The notes under the pieces are model-generated. The model saw nothing but the letters and a program-made list of their open reading frames with translations, searched no databases and was not told the origin of the DNA. A DNA stretch of 64,000 nucleotides from NCBI RefSeq assembly GCF_003254395.2, contig NC_037644.1:6319001-6383000 (forward strand). Reading direction: 5' to 3'. The position numbers and the translations under genes are program-made. Numbering within the stretch: the stretch's first letter is position 1; the number at the start of each line of letters is the position of its first letter. Shown in pieces: positions 27,560-40,079 of the stretch. The DNA is from Apis mellifera. Taxonomy: Eukaryota > Arthropoda > Insecta > Hymenoptera > Apidae.

Positions 27560-28090
27560 ACTTTGATATTGCACAAAAAGATTCTTGAATTGATTATTGT
27601 TCCTTGAAAGATCATTCATTGTTATGAAATTATATAATTGTTTATTAAGTATAATATAATCAATTTATTTAATATATATAATAAATTATATATAATAAGT
27701 TCATTTATTATATATAATTGTTATTTAATGAATTTTCAGTCAGGATGACTGTTTGATTTCTATGATAATTAATTTACTTCAGAAAAAATTCTGTATTAAG
27801 AATTGATTAACTTTTGATGTTTTGAAATTCTGAGTTTTCCTCAGCGAAAATATAATTAAGCAGAAACAAAAGAAAATAATCACGTTACGGAGCAGTTTAC
27901 AAAAATTATAGTCGTAGATCAAAATCTTTACGACTGCGCAAATTTGAGTTATAAAATGATCATTACTATATGTATTAGTTTCTCGAATAACTATTATTTA
28001 GAATACTTTTAATAAGAAAATTTTATCTATTCGTAAATTATTATAAGATTGGCAGTCCAAAACTATTGAAAATAAATTTACAATTTTAGA
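27560..28090 (+). repeat. Dispersed repeat R2, copy 2 (plus orientation)
   Basis: Anchors in order are ATATTGCACAAAAAGATT at 27567, GTTATGAAATTATATAATTG at 27621, GCAAATTTGAGTTATAAAATG near 27938 and GTAAATTATTATAAGATTGG at 28034. The same anchors occur in the same order, with similar spacing, at 54840-55460. It lies about 370 bases from copy 1 in opposite orientation, so the two form a large, imperfect inverted pair. A 15-bp-arm hairpin sits inside at 27684-27719. Confidence 0.6.
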
Positions 28091-31000
28091 CGATGGATTA
28101 TGCATTTAGAATATTAATTGCTAAATAAAGATATTTAAAAACAAAATTACAAGTACACTCCAAATGTTAATACAATAGTAAAGTTTATTTTGATATTACA
28201 CATTATTTTGATATAATTATTTGATATCACACAATATAAATATTGACGAAAAATATTATATTATAATTAAATATAAAAAGAAATTAGACATTACAAAACA
28301 AAATATTTCAAGATTCTATAATCATTCTAATTTATCATCGATTTTATCATCGGCAGTTTATTAGAAATATCTTCAAATATGTATGAAATATATGTGTGAC
28401 ATATCTTCAAATATATATTTTTAATAATAATAGAAAAAGGATATATTCATAAAATATATCAATAATATTATAAATCAAAAATATAAATTGTTAAAACTAA
28501 TAATTCTAATCATAAATTACGATTTTATGTATCACATGTTGTTAAGAAAAATATAAATTATGTTTATTATATATATTTTTTATATATTTATATAACAATT
28601 TATATATTTAAAGTTCAAATTCATTCTTCCATTAATCTTTTGATTCTGTCATATTCTTATTATGATAATTTTTGATCTTTATATTTTTTTATTTTTTTAA
28701 TTATTTTAATCACAAATTATTTTCTGAAAATATGAGATTTATGAGTTTTTCATTATTTTCATATTTAATAATATCGTTTTAGTTGCAACAGATCAGATGA
28801 AAAATTAAATTGATTTGAATAATTTATATAGAGAAATAGAAAATAAATATGGATGAACAAAGTGCACACTTTTATTTTATTTTAAAGTGTTCGATTCGTT
28901 CATCCGAATACCATATGGATAATATCATAAGCTAATAGTGTGTGAATATACATCCAATATAATAATAATAATCTAATAATCAATAATTTAAATACAAAAA
29001 AAGATAAAAAGATCTCTTTTTAGAAGAGATGTTATATTTATATCCATATGGTTACTATGATCAGAACAATTAAATTCTTTAATTAGCAAATATAAAATCA
29101 TGATATCGATTTTAAATATTTTTTTATAAATTTTTGAATAATAACTATATTTTCTTTAAGACATTCTTATGTATCCTATTGGAATATATTTGGCAATCAG
29201 ATACAAATTTTCTATTTTTATTTTATTTTTATTATCTTAATCTTTATTCTATTCCTAATTTCAATATTTCAATATTTTACAATTATTACAATTTCTTTCC
29301 AAAATTAAAAAACGTAATTTATTTAATTTATAATATTTAAAATTACATTTCTAAAATTAATATAAGATCAAATATTTATTATATGTTGTTATTGATACAT
29401 ATAATTTAATCTAAAAAATTTTCTATTATTATTATTAGTTTTCAGGATATTTACATGTAAAACGAATATATTATATAAATACACAGCTGTGTAACAATAC
29501 TACTTATTATATTAATTATAAAATCTTTGGATTTCATTTAATATAATAATATAATAAATTTGTAAAATGTTTATTTTAAAATTAAATAAAATAAAATAAA
29601 TTTAAAAATTAAAATGATTAAAAATCAATTTATTATTAGATATGATTTTTTATTTTTTTATATATTATATATTATATATTATATATTTTTTATATATTTT
29701 TTATATTATTTTCTCGAATAATATATTTTGCGAAGATATTTAGATAATAATAATAAAATAAATATTGATCTATAACAATTTATATCATATAAAAGTCCTT
29801 ACATAATTTAGCATACAAACATTATATATTAATTTACTAACTTTTAGTTCTTTGAGAACTATTGAATTTGTAAAATTAAATTAAATAATTTAAACATTAT
29901 AATTCTTTAAATAATAGTTTTTTAAATAACCAAAACTTTTCTTTATTTTAATATATATATTTTGTATAATTCTTTCACTTTATTTGTTATTATATATTTA
30001 AGTTTTGAGATCATTGATTACGTTTCTATATTTTTTAGATATACTTTTATTTTGATTTGATTCTTTATAATTTGTATTTAGATGTAATTAGAATGCTTTA
30101 GTAACATAAACAATGATTATAATTTGTGTTTCTATATATAGCTATCTTAGTATTAATCACTCCTATTTTGCGAATTGAAGAATTCTTTTATTTTAGTAGT
30201 TTTAACATTGCTTTTTGAATTTCTACATATTATGTTATAATTTAGATAATATATAAGTTAGACTTTAATATATTATTAAATATCGTAACGAAAGTGCTTA
30301 TATTCAAACAATAGTAAATTTGTGATATTTTTCTAAACTTGATCAATCAAAAACATAAGTTGATAAGTAAATTCTTACAAATAAAAATTTAAAACATATT
30401 TTTTTCTATTTAATAATTTATCTTCATTTATAAAATATTTTTTAATTATTGTTAATAGTTATTTGTAACTGAATGTATACTGAAAAATGAGAATTATATA
30501 TGATGTATAGAATCATTATTTATTTGTAGAAAAAGAATGGAAAGAAAAACTTTACAATAAATACGCAAAAAGATTCAAAATATTGGAAAGCCAATAAATT
30601 CATTAATTCATGTATTCATGTATGAGCAAAAAAAGAAAAAATATCGCTACATCAAGATTAAACTATTGTTATTTTAATGAAAGAAAAAAATATTTATCAA
30701 TGCTAAGCAGATAAGAAGAATTAAAATTATCAAACAGGAATTACCCGAATAATATCATTATCAAATATCAAGATTATCATATCATAATATCTAGATTTAT
30801 TTATAATTCATTTATTTGATACATTATTTAGAAAAAAGTCACACATTTCAGAAAAAAATACTTAAAAACGTTTAAGTTTTGCTAAAATATATTAAAAATA
30901 AATCTGAAACATTCTAAAAGTTTACAATTTAGAACTATAAAATTTAAACTACTGAACAAATAAAACAATATGAAAAAAAAGGGACAATGCTCAAAAATAT

Positions 31001-31837
31001 TATTTCAACTGTAAAAGATGATTCTATCATAGCATGAAATTATTTTAATGATATAAAAATTGAAGAATTAACAATTTTTAATATTAACAATATATTAATG
31101 ATAACAAAATACATAAAAATATTACAAGAAAATTTTCATCATTTGAGAGATTCAATAATAAAAGGTATGTTTCAATATAATAATGATCAAAACATATTAA
31201 AACATACAAAAGTTGTTCAAAAATTTATTGAAAAATATATTGTTTTTTTCTTAGCTATTATATACAAAATCCCAACTTAAATTCAATTAAATATTAATTA
31301 TCAGAGAAACTTAATAGGAAAATATAAAGAAGCAAATAATACATAAAATAGAAATCGATAATAGCTTTAAGAAAGATATGGAATAAAATTCCACACTTAC
31401 ACAAGAAACATTAAAAAAATTAAGATTAAGTATATCATACTTACTACTTGTTAAATTATTAAAGTTAAAAGTGTTAAAGCTATTAAATTTCTTATTAAAT
31501 ATTTTGATTATTGTGATTAACAAAATTATAATTTCGTTTATAAATAACATTAATTTAATTTTTTATATCTTAATTAAAGATAATGATTAATTTTATTATT
31601 AATTCAATATAAAATAGAACTTTTTATATTATTTTAAAATATGTAAAAATATACTATTAAAAAATATTTTATTTTTTGTTTATTTTATTTGTATCAATAT
31701 TTTATTAAAATAACTAACTTTAACTTAAAGATTGATGCGATGTAAGTATGCATATGTATATTGTTAATAATTTTTATTAATGTTATTCCAAAGAATAGAA
31801 AAAGAGAGAAAAAAAGAATTATCTTATATTTACTAAA
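28091..31837. other. A+T desert
   Basis: A+T-rich. It contains a 12-bp inverted repeat, ACCATATGGATA at 28910 and TATCCATATGGT at 29041, about 130 bases apart, and TATATTA repeats near 29661-29688. Lys/Asn/Ile-rich frames between 30540 and 31280, including 60 codons at 31098-31280, show no motif I can recognise and may be chance or a very old coding relic. Confidence 0.55.
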
Positions 31838-31839
31838 TA

Positions 31840-32272
31840 TTGGGTTAGCAACTAAGTAATTGTGGATTTTTTTTAGAAAATGAAAGACAATTTTTTCATG
31901 GAACAATTCAATTTTTTTGAGCTGGTTCACGTGGCCTGCTCCACGATCTTTTCCGCTTGATATTGTTGTAAACAACCCATTTTTCATCGCCAGTCGTTTT
32001 AAAAATGGATCATTTTCATTACGTTTCTTTAGCAAATCGCAGCTGTTAATGCGTTGCGTTAAATGCTTTTCTTTCAGTTCGTGAGGAACTCATGTATCGA
32101 GTTTTTGAATATAGCCAAATTGTTTTAAGTGGTTTTCAATGCATGTATGTGATACATGAAGCTTCTCTGCAATCTCACGAATTGTACTGTGACGATCCTG
32201 AATCGATTATTGCTTTGATTCAGTCATCATCAACTTCAACTGAAATCCGCAATTAGTTAGTTGCCAATCCAA
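31840..32272 (-). mobile_element. Mariner deletion derivative, copy 2 (433 bp, minus strand)
   Basis: The element is bounded by TA dinucleotides at 31838-31839 and 32273-32274. It has inverted termini: TTGGGTTAGCAACTAAGTAA at the left and, read on the minus strand, TTGGATTGGCAACTAACTAA at the right. Target duplication of TA and this terminus are typical of mariner elements. Two internal deletions are visible against a full-length mariner of about 1.3 kb. One lies between the 5' terminal repeat and the GTTGAAGTTGATGA codons and is identical to that in the copy at 41165. The second is private and joins the middle of the gene to the 3' untranslated end near 31915. It cannot code for transposase. 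Confidence 0.9.
31915..32240 (-). pseudogene. Mariner transposase remnant
   Basis: Read on the minus strand it begins with codons for VEVDDD, then I-A-EKLHVSHTCIENHLK-like sequence, SSRTERKAFNATH-region equivalents and the LLKKRNENDPFLKRL block. It stops soon after the WSRP-like block. Damage relative to the sister copy at 41197 includes TGG to TGA in the TWVPHEL motif and one-base frame changes near the start. A 7-base loss between two CTG repeats, just before the GDEKW catalytic block, shifts the frame. The DNARPH and final catalytic parts are absent through the second deletion. The 113-codon open frame over 31694-32035 is a mixture of wrong-frame transposase and flanking DNA and is not a gene. 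Confidence 0.8.
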
Positions 32273-32274
32273 TA

Positions 32275-33580
32275 ATATATTTTAAAGTTTTTTGTTTAAG
32301 TAAATATAATTTAATTATGAACTAATAAAAAGAATTATTATTTTTATTTAATTCATTTATTTTTCGCTTTTTTAATTCTATATAAATTTATATAAATTAT
32401 GTATAATTTTTGTAAATTATGATTATATTGATTAATCAATTATATGAAATCTATTTCTATGTATAATTCTATTATATGAATATAATTTTTCTATGAAAAA
32501 ATATAATTTTTTGGTCTATTTATTCTCGATTTTTATTACCTAATTCTGATATCTATTGAATTATATTAGTATTAATAGATTTATGTATAAAGTGAGCCTT
32601 ACTCTAGAGTTCATTAGTTTAGATAAATGATTATTAGATGATATTATAAAATCATATTTTCGATAAGATATACGGCTGAGTTAAATTAAAATAAAAAAAA
32701 TTAAATTAAAATTATTAAAACTGTGTAAATATATAATATATAAAAATATAAAATATATAATATATTCAAATACTACGATGACATAATTGAAACTAATTTT
32801 AAATGTAAAAAAGATAAAAAAGAAAAAACTAAGAAAATGAAATTAAGGAAAAAAGCTTCATAACAATCAAAATTATAAAATTTTTTTTCTCTTTCAAATA
32901 TTTATTTGTAAAGAAATTATTGAAATTAAATTCTTAATTTATATTAAAATAAAAATTTAAATTGTATTTCATAAAAATGAAAATTAAAAAATTTTGTATA
33001 AAGTTAAAGTTTTGAAGTTGAATATTTTCTATCAATTTAATATATTTTTGAACATATAAATAATATTAATTATGAATATATAATTTTTTTATAATCATTT
33101 TAATATATATAATTCAAACATGAATAATAATTAAATAAATACAATTAATTTTTTACACAAAATATAGAATTTCTATAAATTAACAAAAAATAAAATCTCG
33201 ATATCGTAAGATAATCTAAAAACTTGAGATAATTCATAAATTATACAATCTCAAATTAGAGATAATCAAGTATCTGAAGTTAAATATATTGGTCAATTTA
33301 GCTCGTTCGCTAATTTCAGTTCCTGATTGATCTCCTAAGTACTTACGTATATGTTGGTCACTGTTATGTTCGCTATCGCAAAATTAGGTAGTTTCTACTA
33401 TTATGAGATTACAATTTAACAGGTTAGGAATTTTCATTATCAAATTCATAATGTTCAATATTTTCAATTTTCATTCAATAAAATGTTTTATCACGTTATA
33501 TATTTATTTTGATAAAATTCCTATGTTTTTGAATATATTTCTTAACAAATAACAATAATAACAATAACAATAACAGAAAT
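32275..33580. other. A+T-rich stretch with a weak island
   Basis: A+T-rich, with slightly more complex sequence at about 33290-33430 (GCTCGTTCGCTAATTTCAG, TTATGTTCGCTATCGC). No open frame or repeat match supports a gene. The last 40 bases grade through AACAATA repeats into the pentamer array. Confidence 0.5.
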
Positions 33581-33835
33581 ATAATATAATATAATATAAC
33601 GTAACGTAACGTAATGTAATGTAACGTAACGTAATGTAATGTAACGTAACGTAATGTAATGTAACGTAATGTAATTTAATGTAACGTAATGTAATGTAAT
33701 GTAATGTAACGTAATGTAATGTAACGTAATGTAATTTAATGTAACGTAATGTAATGTAATGTAACGTAATGTAATGTAACGTAATGTAATGTAATGTAAT
33801 GTAATGTAATATAATGTAATGTAATATAATATAAT
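33581..33835. repeat. Pentamer satellite-like array, 51 units of RTAAY
   Basis: 255 bases in exact 5-base register. Units are GTAAC, GTAAT, ATAAT and rarely TTAAT. Early on, two GTAAC and two GTAAT alternate as a 20-base higher-order unit for three turns. Later, a 40-base block at 33661 is repeated exactly at 33721. GTAAC units thin out to the right and the end is pure ATAAT. Each GTAAC followed by GTAA creates a CpG, so GTAAT is the expected product of C-to-T decay. It is not the insect TTAGG telomere repeat. The minus frame over 33736-33939 is only the repeat. Confidence 0.95.
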
Positions 33836-34639
33836 AATATAAATAATATAATAATATAATATAATAACAAAATGAATAATAGAATTATACAGCTTAAAAA
33901 ATATAATGAAACAAATTTTTTTTTTGCTCGCCCTATCAAACTCTTCTATTTAAATATTTTTAAAACTTCCATCATTGATATAATAGTGAAATAAATATAA
34001 TCATTTTATATATCGTATGATAAATGGAACATAAAAAAAAAAATTGATGAAATCCTTCAATTATATTCGCAGCATAGATTTTTAATTTGACAATTATACG
34101 TCGAAATTCATTGGAATTAAATATTTGAATTTGGCAAAAAGATCTTTAAAATAAAGATTTTAGAACATTAAAAGAAAAAAGGATGAACTATAAAAAAAAT
34201 AGATGAAAAATACGCGAAAAAAATTAGAGAGGATAAAAAAGAAGAAGGAAGGAAAAGCGATCCAAGAAATCAGACTCAAGTAATTTTAGAAAAAAATATT
34301 AAAGATAGGAAATGAAGATAAAGCTTAAAATTAAAATTAGAATAAAGATTACGGAAAATAGAAATAGAAATAGAAATAGAAGATATAAAAATAGAAATAG
34401 AAAAATTAATATATAAAAATATTAAATTTATGCGCATTTGATCGTCAAATGTCTTCCAAAAGAAATATGTTATAATTATTTTCTTACATTTTATTTTATA
34501 TTTTTGTGAAAAGGAAAATCTTTTTTTCTTTTATTTCCATGCAAGTAAATTTTTCTGTATATACAAGTTATATTTTTTTTGTTCATTGATAACATTATTA
34601 ACTGAATATTTTGTTCTTTTATTTTTATATCTCGGTGTG
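33836..34639. other. A+T-rich stretch with purine-strand bias
   Basis: At about 34140-34410 the + strand is almost all A and G, ending in AATAGA hexamer repeats (34355-34406). No coding frame of quality was found. The rest is A+T-rich. Confidence 0.55.
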
Positions 34640-34960
34640 AACATAATTTTATGGGAAAGAAATTACATGTGGAACGATGAAAACGAATTTTTGTCACGTT
34701 CATAATGAACGTGTTTCAGTCTAATTTCACCTGAATTGCGTACTTTCACGAGAATTTGCATTTTAATCGTTAATATCCCGTTATTGCGAATTTGTGCACC
34801 GACAAGCAGTTCTGCTGAAATTTGTTCAGGCAAAATTTTAGGCGAATTGCGTTAGATAGTTCATTGAGTTTCTGTAATGGATTTTCATACGGTGTAAATA
34901 TCATTTTCCATAGTTCATCGTGGAACGCATGAATACATATAAAAATAATTCGCAAAAATT
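34640..34960. other. G+C-richer island, possibly exonic or regulatory
   Basis: About 320 bases stand well above the background, with many CpG. It contains the 19-base palindrome CACGTTCATAATGAACGTG at 34695-34713. Both strands hold open frames. One + frame runs from about 34710 to TAG near 34855 (SPELRTFTRICILIVNIPLL). A minus frame at 34770-34955 has 61 codons from its ATG (HAFHDELWKMIFTPYENP). Neither resembles a family I know. I cannot tell exon from conserved regulatory DNA. Confidence 0.35.
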
Positions 34961-37839
34961 ATGATTTAATTTATATAACAATAATATTATCATGAGATAA
35001 ATATATAGATATTGTATACAAATAGTTCACCGAAATTAGCATATTTAATTTCTGCAATAATCGCATGCAATTATACTTGCTAAATGTATAAACATATACG
35101 CATTACTTCTAATGACATGTGATTCAAATATGAAATACTTGCAACATTTCTTTTATTCAAGTTTACAGACAATAAATAAAATAAGAAAATTTATAATAAT
35201 ATTCTGATTGATCGAAAAATACAGGAAAATACATTTATACAAAAAATATATTTCTTGTTCAATTATATATCAATGTTCATTTCGTTTCATTTAAAAATAT
35301 TCAAAAAAATATTTCAAATATAATAAATGAAATATTGTAAATTGAAGAAAATTTATAAGATTATCTATAGCATGTTTTAGAATATTAAAAAAAAATCGAC
35401 ATGATTTGAATGAAAGTTCATAAATAGAAAGAAATAAAGTAAATATATCCGATACATTCAATTGTTACACATAATATTTGGAAAATATAATATTAATTTA
35501 TACTAAAAATATTACTCAGTTGACTTAGCAATTGAAAACAGAAGCAAACTAAGCTAAATTATGCTAATCGAATATTGAAATTTCTCTCTGATCATTTAAT
35601 GTATTGATCGGCATATAATTTTCTCCATTGCTGAATTATTTAGGTTAGTTCATAAGCGAGTAAAATATTTAAAATATTTAACAAATGTGAATTACAATTT
35701 ATAGAAGTAACATATCATGTCCTCGATGAGCAACTAAATCTTAAAACCTATTTTATAGAGAAATCTTCCTGATATGAAATAGGTGGAAAGTTTGAATCTT
35801 GTAGAATTTAATATAGTTGACACGAAACGTTTTAATGAAGTATCCGTCAGACAGGAATTTGGATTCCTTTGAGTTTCAAAAACTTACGATGGACATAATT
35901 GATTTGAAATTTGTTTATTAAAATAAAACTGAAAATTTTGCAATTAGTTACTTGTTTCATTAATAATATTCAATAATATTCATATATACTCAATAAATTG
36001 TAACTTATTAATATAATAAGTTTTTCCATAAAATATATCAATTTAGTATCTATATTAGAGTGATTTGATTCAAAAAATAATACATTGAAAGTACAATAAA
36101 AAAATAGATTAGAAGTTATTAAAATCTTATATTACACAAAGGAAAAGTTCTTAGAATTCACAATATACAATCATAAGAGTTGAAAATTTCAAAATCACAA
36201 TTAAAAGTCAGAATTTAACAATTTGAATAAAAGTATTAAATGCTAAAGTGTCATATTACGAATAGTAAATATTATAATTTAGATATAATATTATATAAGA
36301 TTATATAATATCTTTTTTAATGTAAAAGTAATGATAGAGATAAAAAATATGTATAAATTCAATTCTCTTATGGACTTACTAAATTATTAGTGATCAGCTG
36401 ATCAACGTTGAAGACCACGCATTGAAATAAATAATAAATATATTGATGCAAGAGTATATTATTTTTTGATAATATTTATGTATAATTTAGTGTTAAAATA
36501 AAATAATCCATTTTAAAAGCTCGAATTATATTTTCAGATGAATAAATGAATTTGATTTAATTAATTAAATGAAAATAAAATGTGTATATTATAAATTAAA
36601 TTATATATATAAAAATAGACTAAATATTTAAATTAAATAATATTCCTCTCAAAATATTCAGGAAATTTAAGTTTTATTTAAAATATCTTAAATTTCAATC
36701 ATATTTTAACTCAATTATCAATATTTTTATATATAAAATATTGAGATAAGCAAAAAAAAAATATTTTTATTTAAAAATAATAATACACTTGTAATTATAT
36801 GTATACTATTGCATTTATATATGCTCTTTGAATTATTTGTTTCTTTATTATTTTCGTATCATTGTAACAAAGTTGCAAAAATCTGAAATAATTAAATTTT
36901 TGTTAATATTTTTGTAAATATTAAAATAAAAGATATTTAATTTATTTCGAAAAATAGCAAAATTTTTAAAAATAATACAAGAGATCCAAGCTTAATTGTA
37001 AGATTGAAATATTTTAATTCATAAAGATATATTTTTTATTTGGAATATGTATGGATAATTCATTCATAGTATAAAACTTGTTTTTATTTGTATTTTATTG
37101 TGTGTACAAAACTAATTTTTATTTTTAATGAATATGATATATATTTATATATTCATGAATAGAGTAATTCATCCATTTTCAATAAATATGAAAATTATCA
37201 TAAAACAAATATTCATAAAATGTATATAAATCTATAGAAATAATAAATCTAATAAAGAATTTATCTTAATATTTATCTTAATATAAGAATTTATTTAAAT
37301 ATAAATAATAAAAAATAGAGTAGAAATAATTTTTACTAGTTAATATTTTGAGAATTGAATTGTTTAATCATTAAACAAATATAAATATTTCAATTTTCAT
37401 TTTTCATATTCGCTATAAATTAAACAAACATCCAAAGTGAAGAATTTAAATTTGCATTAAAGAAATATTTTTTCGATTGATTCATCCGTTATAGCGATAA
37501 TTGTCCATCGTCACAATGTGTTTATATTAACAAAAAATAAGCGATTTATGGATGTATATGATAGATGAAATTCTATACAATAACATAATATAAATAACAT
37601 AATAATATAATATTTTGCTTTTTTTCAAATTTACAAAAAATATAGATATTACTTTTTTGAATTCATTATTTAATTTTTCATAAAATAAATTTATTTTTAT
37701 TTAATTTTTTATAAAATAAAGTTATTTAAAAAGACATTATAAAGAGAAATAATCAAAATTATGAAAAACTACATAATTATTGATTGAATTATATATTTCA
37801 CATATAAATTTTTTTTCACATGAATTTCATAAAGATTGA
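34961..37839. other. A+T-rich stretch
   Basis: Mildly more complex sequence at 35560-35900 (AAACGTTTTAATGAAG, GTATCCGTCAGACAGG) and at 36390-36420 (GATCAGCTGATCAACG). No gene or clear repeat. Confidence 0.55.
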
Positions 37840-37888
37840 AAATTTCTTAATAATTATTGAAATTTTTTCAATAATTATTAAGAAATTT
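37840..37888. repeat. Perfect 23-bp inverted repeat (hairpin)
   Basis: Arms 37840-37862 and 37866-37888 are exact reverse complements (AAATTTCTTAATAATTATTG plus AAA), separated by TTT. Unlike the other palindromes in the window it is not a simple TA run, so it is unlikely to have arisen by composition alone. It could be the foldback tip of a small inverted-repeat element or the result of template switching during replication. Confidence 0.9.
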
Positions 37889-39120
37889 GAACACATTCAT
37901 TTAATTTTTCCATTTTATAACTATGAGTGCTTACGTTTCTATCAATTATATTAATTAATAATGCATCAAGTTGCATTATTATATTATTAAAGTCATTAAA
38001 TATTCCATTAATACTATCAGTATCGTTAATAATTATGATTATTAATATCCATTCTCTAATACTGAAGCGTGAAATGATGCTTATTAAATCAGCTATTTTG
38101 CTTTAATTTTATTGTTAATGTAAAATGATTCTGTTGCAATACAAGATTTATTATAATATAATATTATCAAACAATAGTGATAGATTAGATGTATAATTTT
38201 CATATATTGAAAGCCTTATTCAAAAATTTTGAATTATTAAATACATTTTCAATTGAAAAAAAATACGATAAAATTATAAATTAAAAATATTATTAAAGAA
38301 GAGTCACAAACTCTTGTAATAATAAAAAATTGATAAATATTGAAGACAAAATAGTATATTAAGCATATTAATAATTATAATTTATTTTATTTATAAGATA
38401 TACATACATAATTAATAATACTTAATCATAGTGAGTGCATCCTTTATTTTCTATAATTTCAATTATTTTCAATAATTAATATATAATTATATATTACATA
38501 TAGTATATAGTTTTTTCGATTTTTTTCTTTATTTTAATTAATTCATTTCAAGAGTGTAAAGGCGTTTTTAATTTTGTAATATTTTTGTATAATTATTTAA
38601 TTTTGTATTATTCTGCGATCTCATTGACTAGAAGCCTATTAAAAATACTGATAAATGTTTTTATAATTTGATTGTAAAAACAAATAAAAATAAATAGCAA
38701 AAATAAATACATAAATAAATTTAATGTATAAAAAGAAATAAAAAATAAGATGTGGAATTAAATATTAAATAATTATACTGAATAATAATTATAATAGAAA
38801 GAAATAAAATTTTTTTTATATTCATATATATATATTATTATGTATAAGCTAATAAAATCGCAAATAAAATAAAAAATCTAATTTAATATCTAAATCACAA
38901 ATTGAGAATAAATATGATAGTAAATATAAATTTTTCGACAATAGTATATAATATAATAAAAAAAATATAATGAAACTCGATCGTTAAAAAGAAATATATA
39001 AAATAAAATGCATTTCAAGTCTGAAATTATTGAATCATCGTACAATATTTATAAATGAACTTGGGAAAATCCTATAATAGATATATCAATAGATATCGGT
39101 TAACGCTTTAACAGTTCGTT
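37889..39120. other. A+T-rich stretch
   Basis: No gene or structured repeat recognised. Confidence 0.6.
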
Positions 39121-39163
39121 GAGTTGAAAGATTGTTAGAAAAACATTGTTTGAGAAAGAAAAC

Positions 39164-39270
39164 AAATAGAAGAGACTTCAATATGCTCAGAAACATTGTA
39201 ATTGGCAAATGAAAAAGTAAAAACAAGTGGTATAGATAGATGAATCAAAATTCAAATTAAATAAAAGTAT
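39164..39270 (+). pseudogene. Tc1-like transposase fragment, heavily decayed
   Basis: In one frame from 39164 the sequence reads K-stop-KRLQYAQKHCNWQMKK-stop-KQVV-stop-IDESKFKLNKSMN. That matches the block of Tc1-family transposases around the first catalytic aspartate (pattern A-x-x-H-x-x-W ... V-x-W-x-D-E-S-K-F). The aspartate codon is 39239-39241. All three stops are TAG or TAA; at least the two at 39215 and 39233 sit where the family usually has tryptophan (TGG). The downstream sequence to about 39420 may continue the gene but is too damaged to follow, and no terminal repeats are visible. It belongs to a different branch from the mariner copies in this window. Confidence 0.6.
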
Positions 39271-39300
39271 GAATAAATAAAAGAAAAACATATCGAACAA

Positions 39301-40079
39301 TATTATTAAATATGTTTGAGATTATTTAAACAAAGTTTGAAAAAGAATAAAATAGCTGAAAAGCTCTGAATTTATTGAAATTATTTATAATTGTAAAAAA
39401 ACGGTATAAAAAAATCATCATTGTAAAAGAAGATAATATGAAGTATTAAATTTACTTTTGTATTCATATTTTCTTTAATAATATATTAATATAATAATAT
39501 TGATAGGATTATTTGTGCAATCAAATATTGCTGTTTGCGAATAAAAGTTTGCAAAATTTATAATCTGCCTTCTTTGCACGAAAACTCTTCATTATTGTTG
39601 AATTACTTATTTGACTTAAATAAAAAATTTTAAATGATATTGGAAACAATGTTATTTTTGAGGAATTTAGGTAACACTTTTAATTGTATATTTTTAAGAT
39701 ACTTCAACTTAATTGAAATGCAATATGATTGAATTGAATTGAGCTATGATATGCTCCAGTTATGACAATCTCAATAGAAATCAATTTATCATTAATTAGA
39801 TTTATGATTAATATTCACAAATCAGATCTTAAATATATATTCTTGCAACATTCATTCTAATTATTTTGAAGAATTTACCATTAGACTTAAGGATTGATTC
39901 GTCATCGATTATAATGTTCTATGGTTCTCCTAAATTGTATGGAAAAATTTTCTGTGTATAAATAATTTTTTCGCGACATATAGTATGAATTTAGAATTTG
40001 TATTATCAATTTTATATTTTGATTAAAAAGGATGAAAACAATGTCGTATTGTGATTCGATACTATAGAATTTGTAAATC
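39301..40079. other. A+T-rich stretch, possibly the tail of the Tc1-like relic
   Basis: A+T-rich. Slightly more complex words (TATTGCTGTTTGCG, TCTGCCTTCTTTGCACG) at 39530-39590 could be transposon remnants, but no second catalytic block is readable. Confidence 0.4.

Noticed and set aside
28910..29052. 12-bp inverted repeat ACCATATGGATA, considered as ends of a tiny inverted-repeat element
   Set aside because: The core CCATATGG is itself a palindrome and no target duplication flanks the pair.
30540..31280. Lys/Asn-rich segments such as KEWKEKLYNKYAKRFKILE and the 60-codon frame at 31098
   Set aside because: They look faintly protein-like but have stops, no recognisable motif and no support from a second copy. 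An old coding relic cannot be excluded.
31694..32035. 113-codon minus frame
   Set aside because: It is out-of-frame mariner transposase plus terminal repeat plus flank, not a gene.
33581..33835. Pentamer array considered as telomeric DNA
   Set aside because: Units are RTAAY, not TTAGG/CCTAA, and the array is internal.
33736..33939. 67-codon minus frame with repeated HYITL
   Set aside because: It is encoded by the pentamer array.
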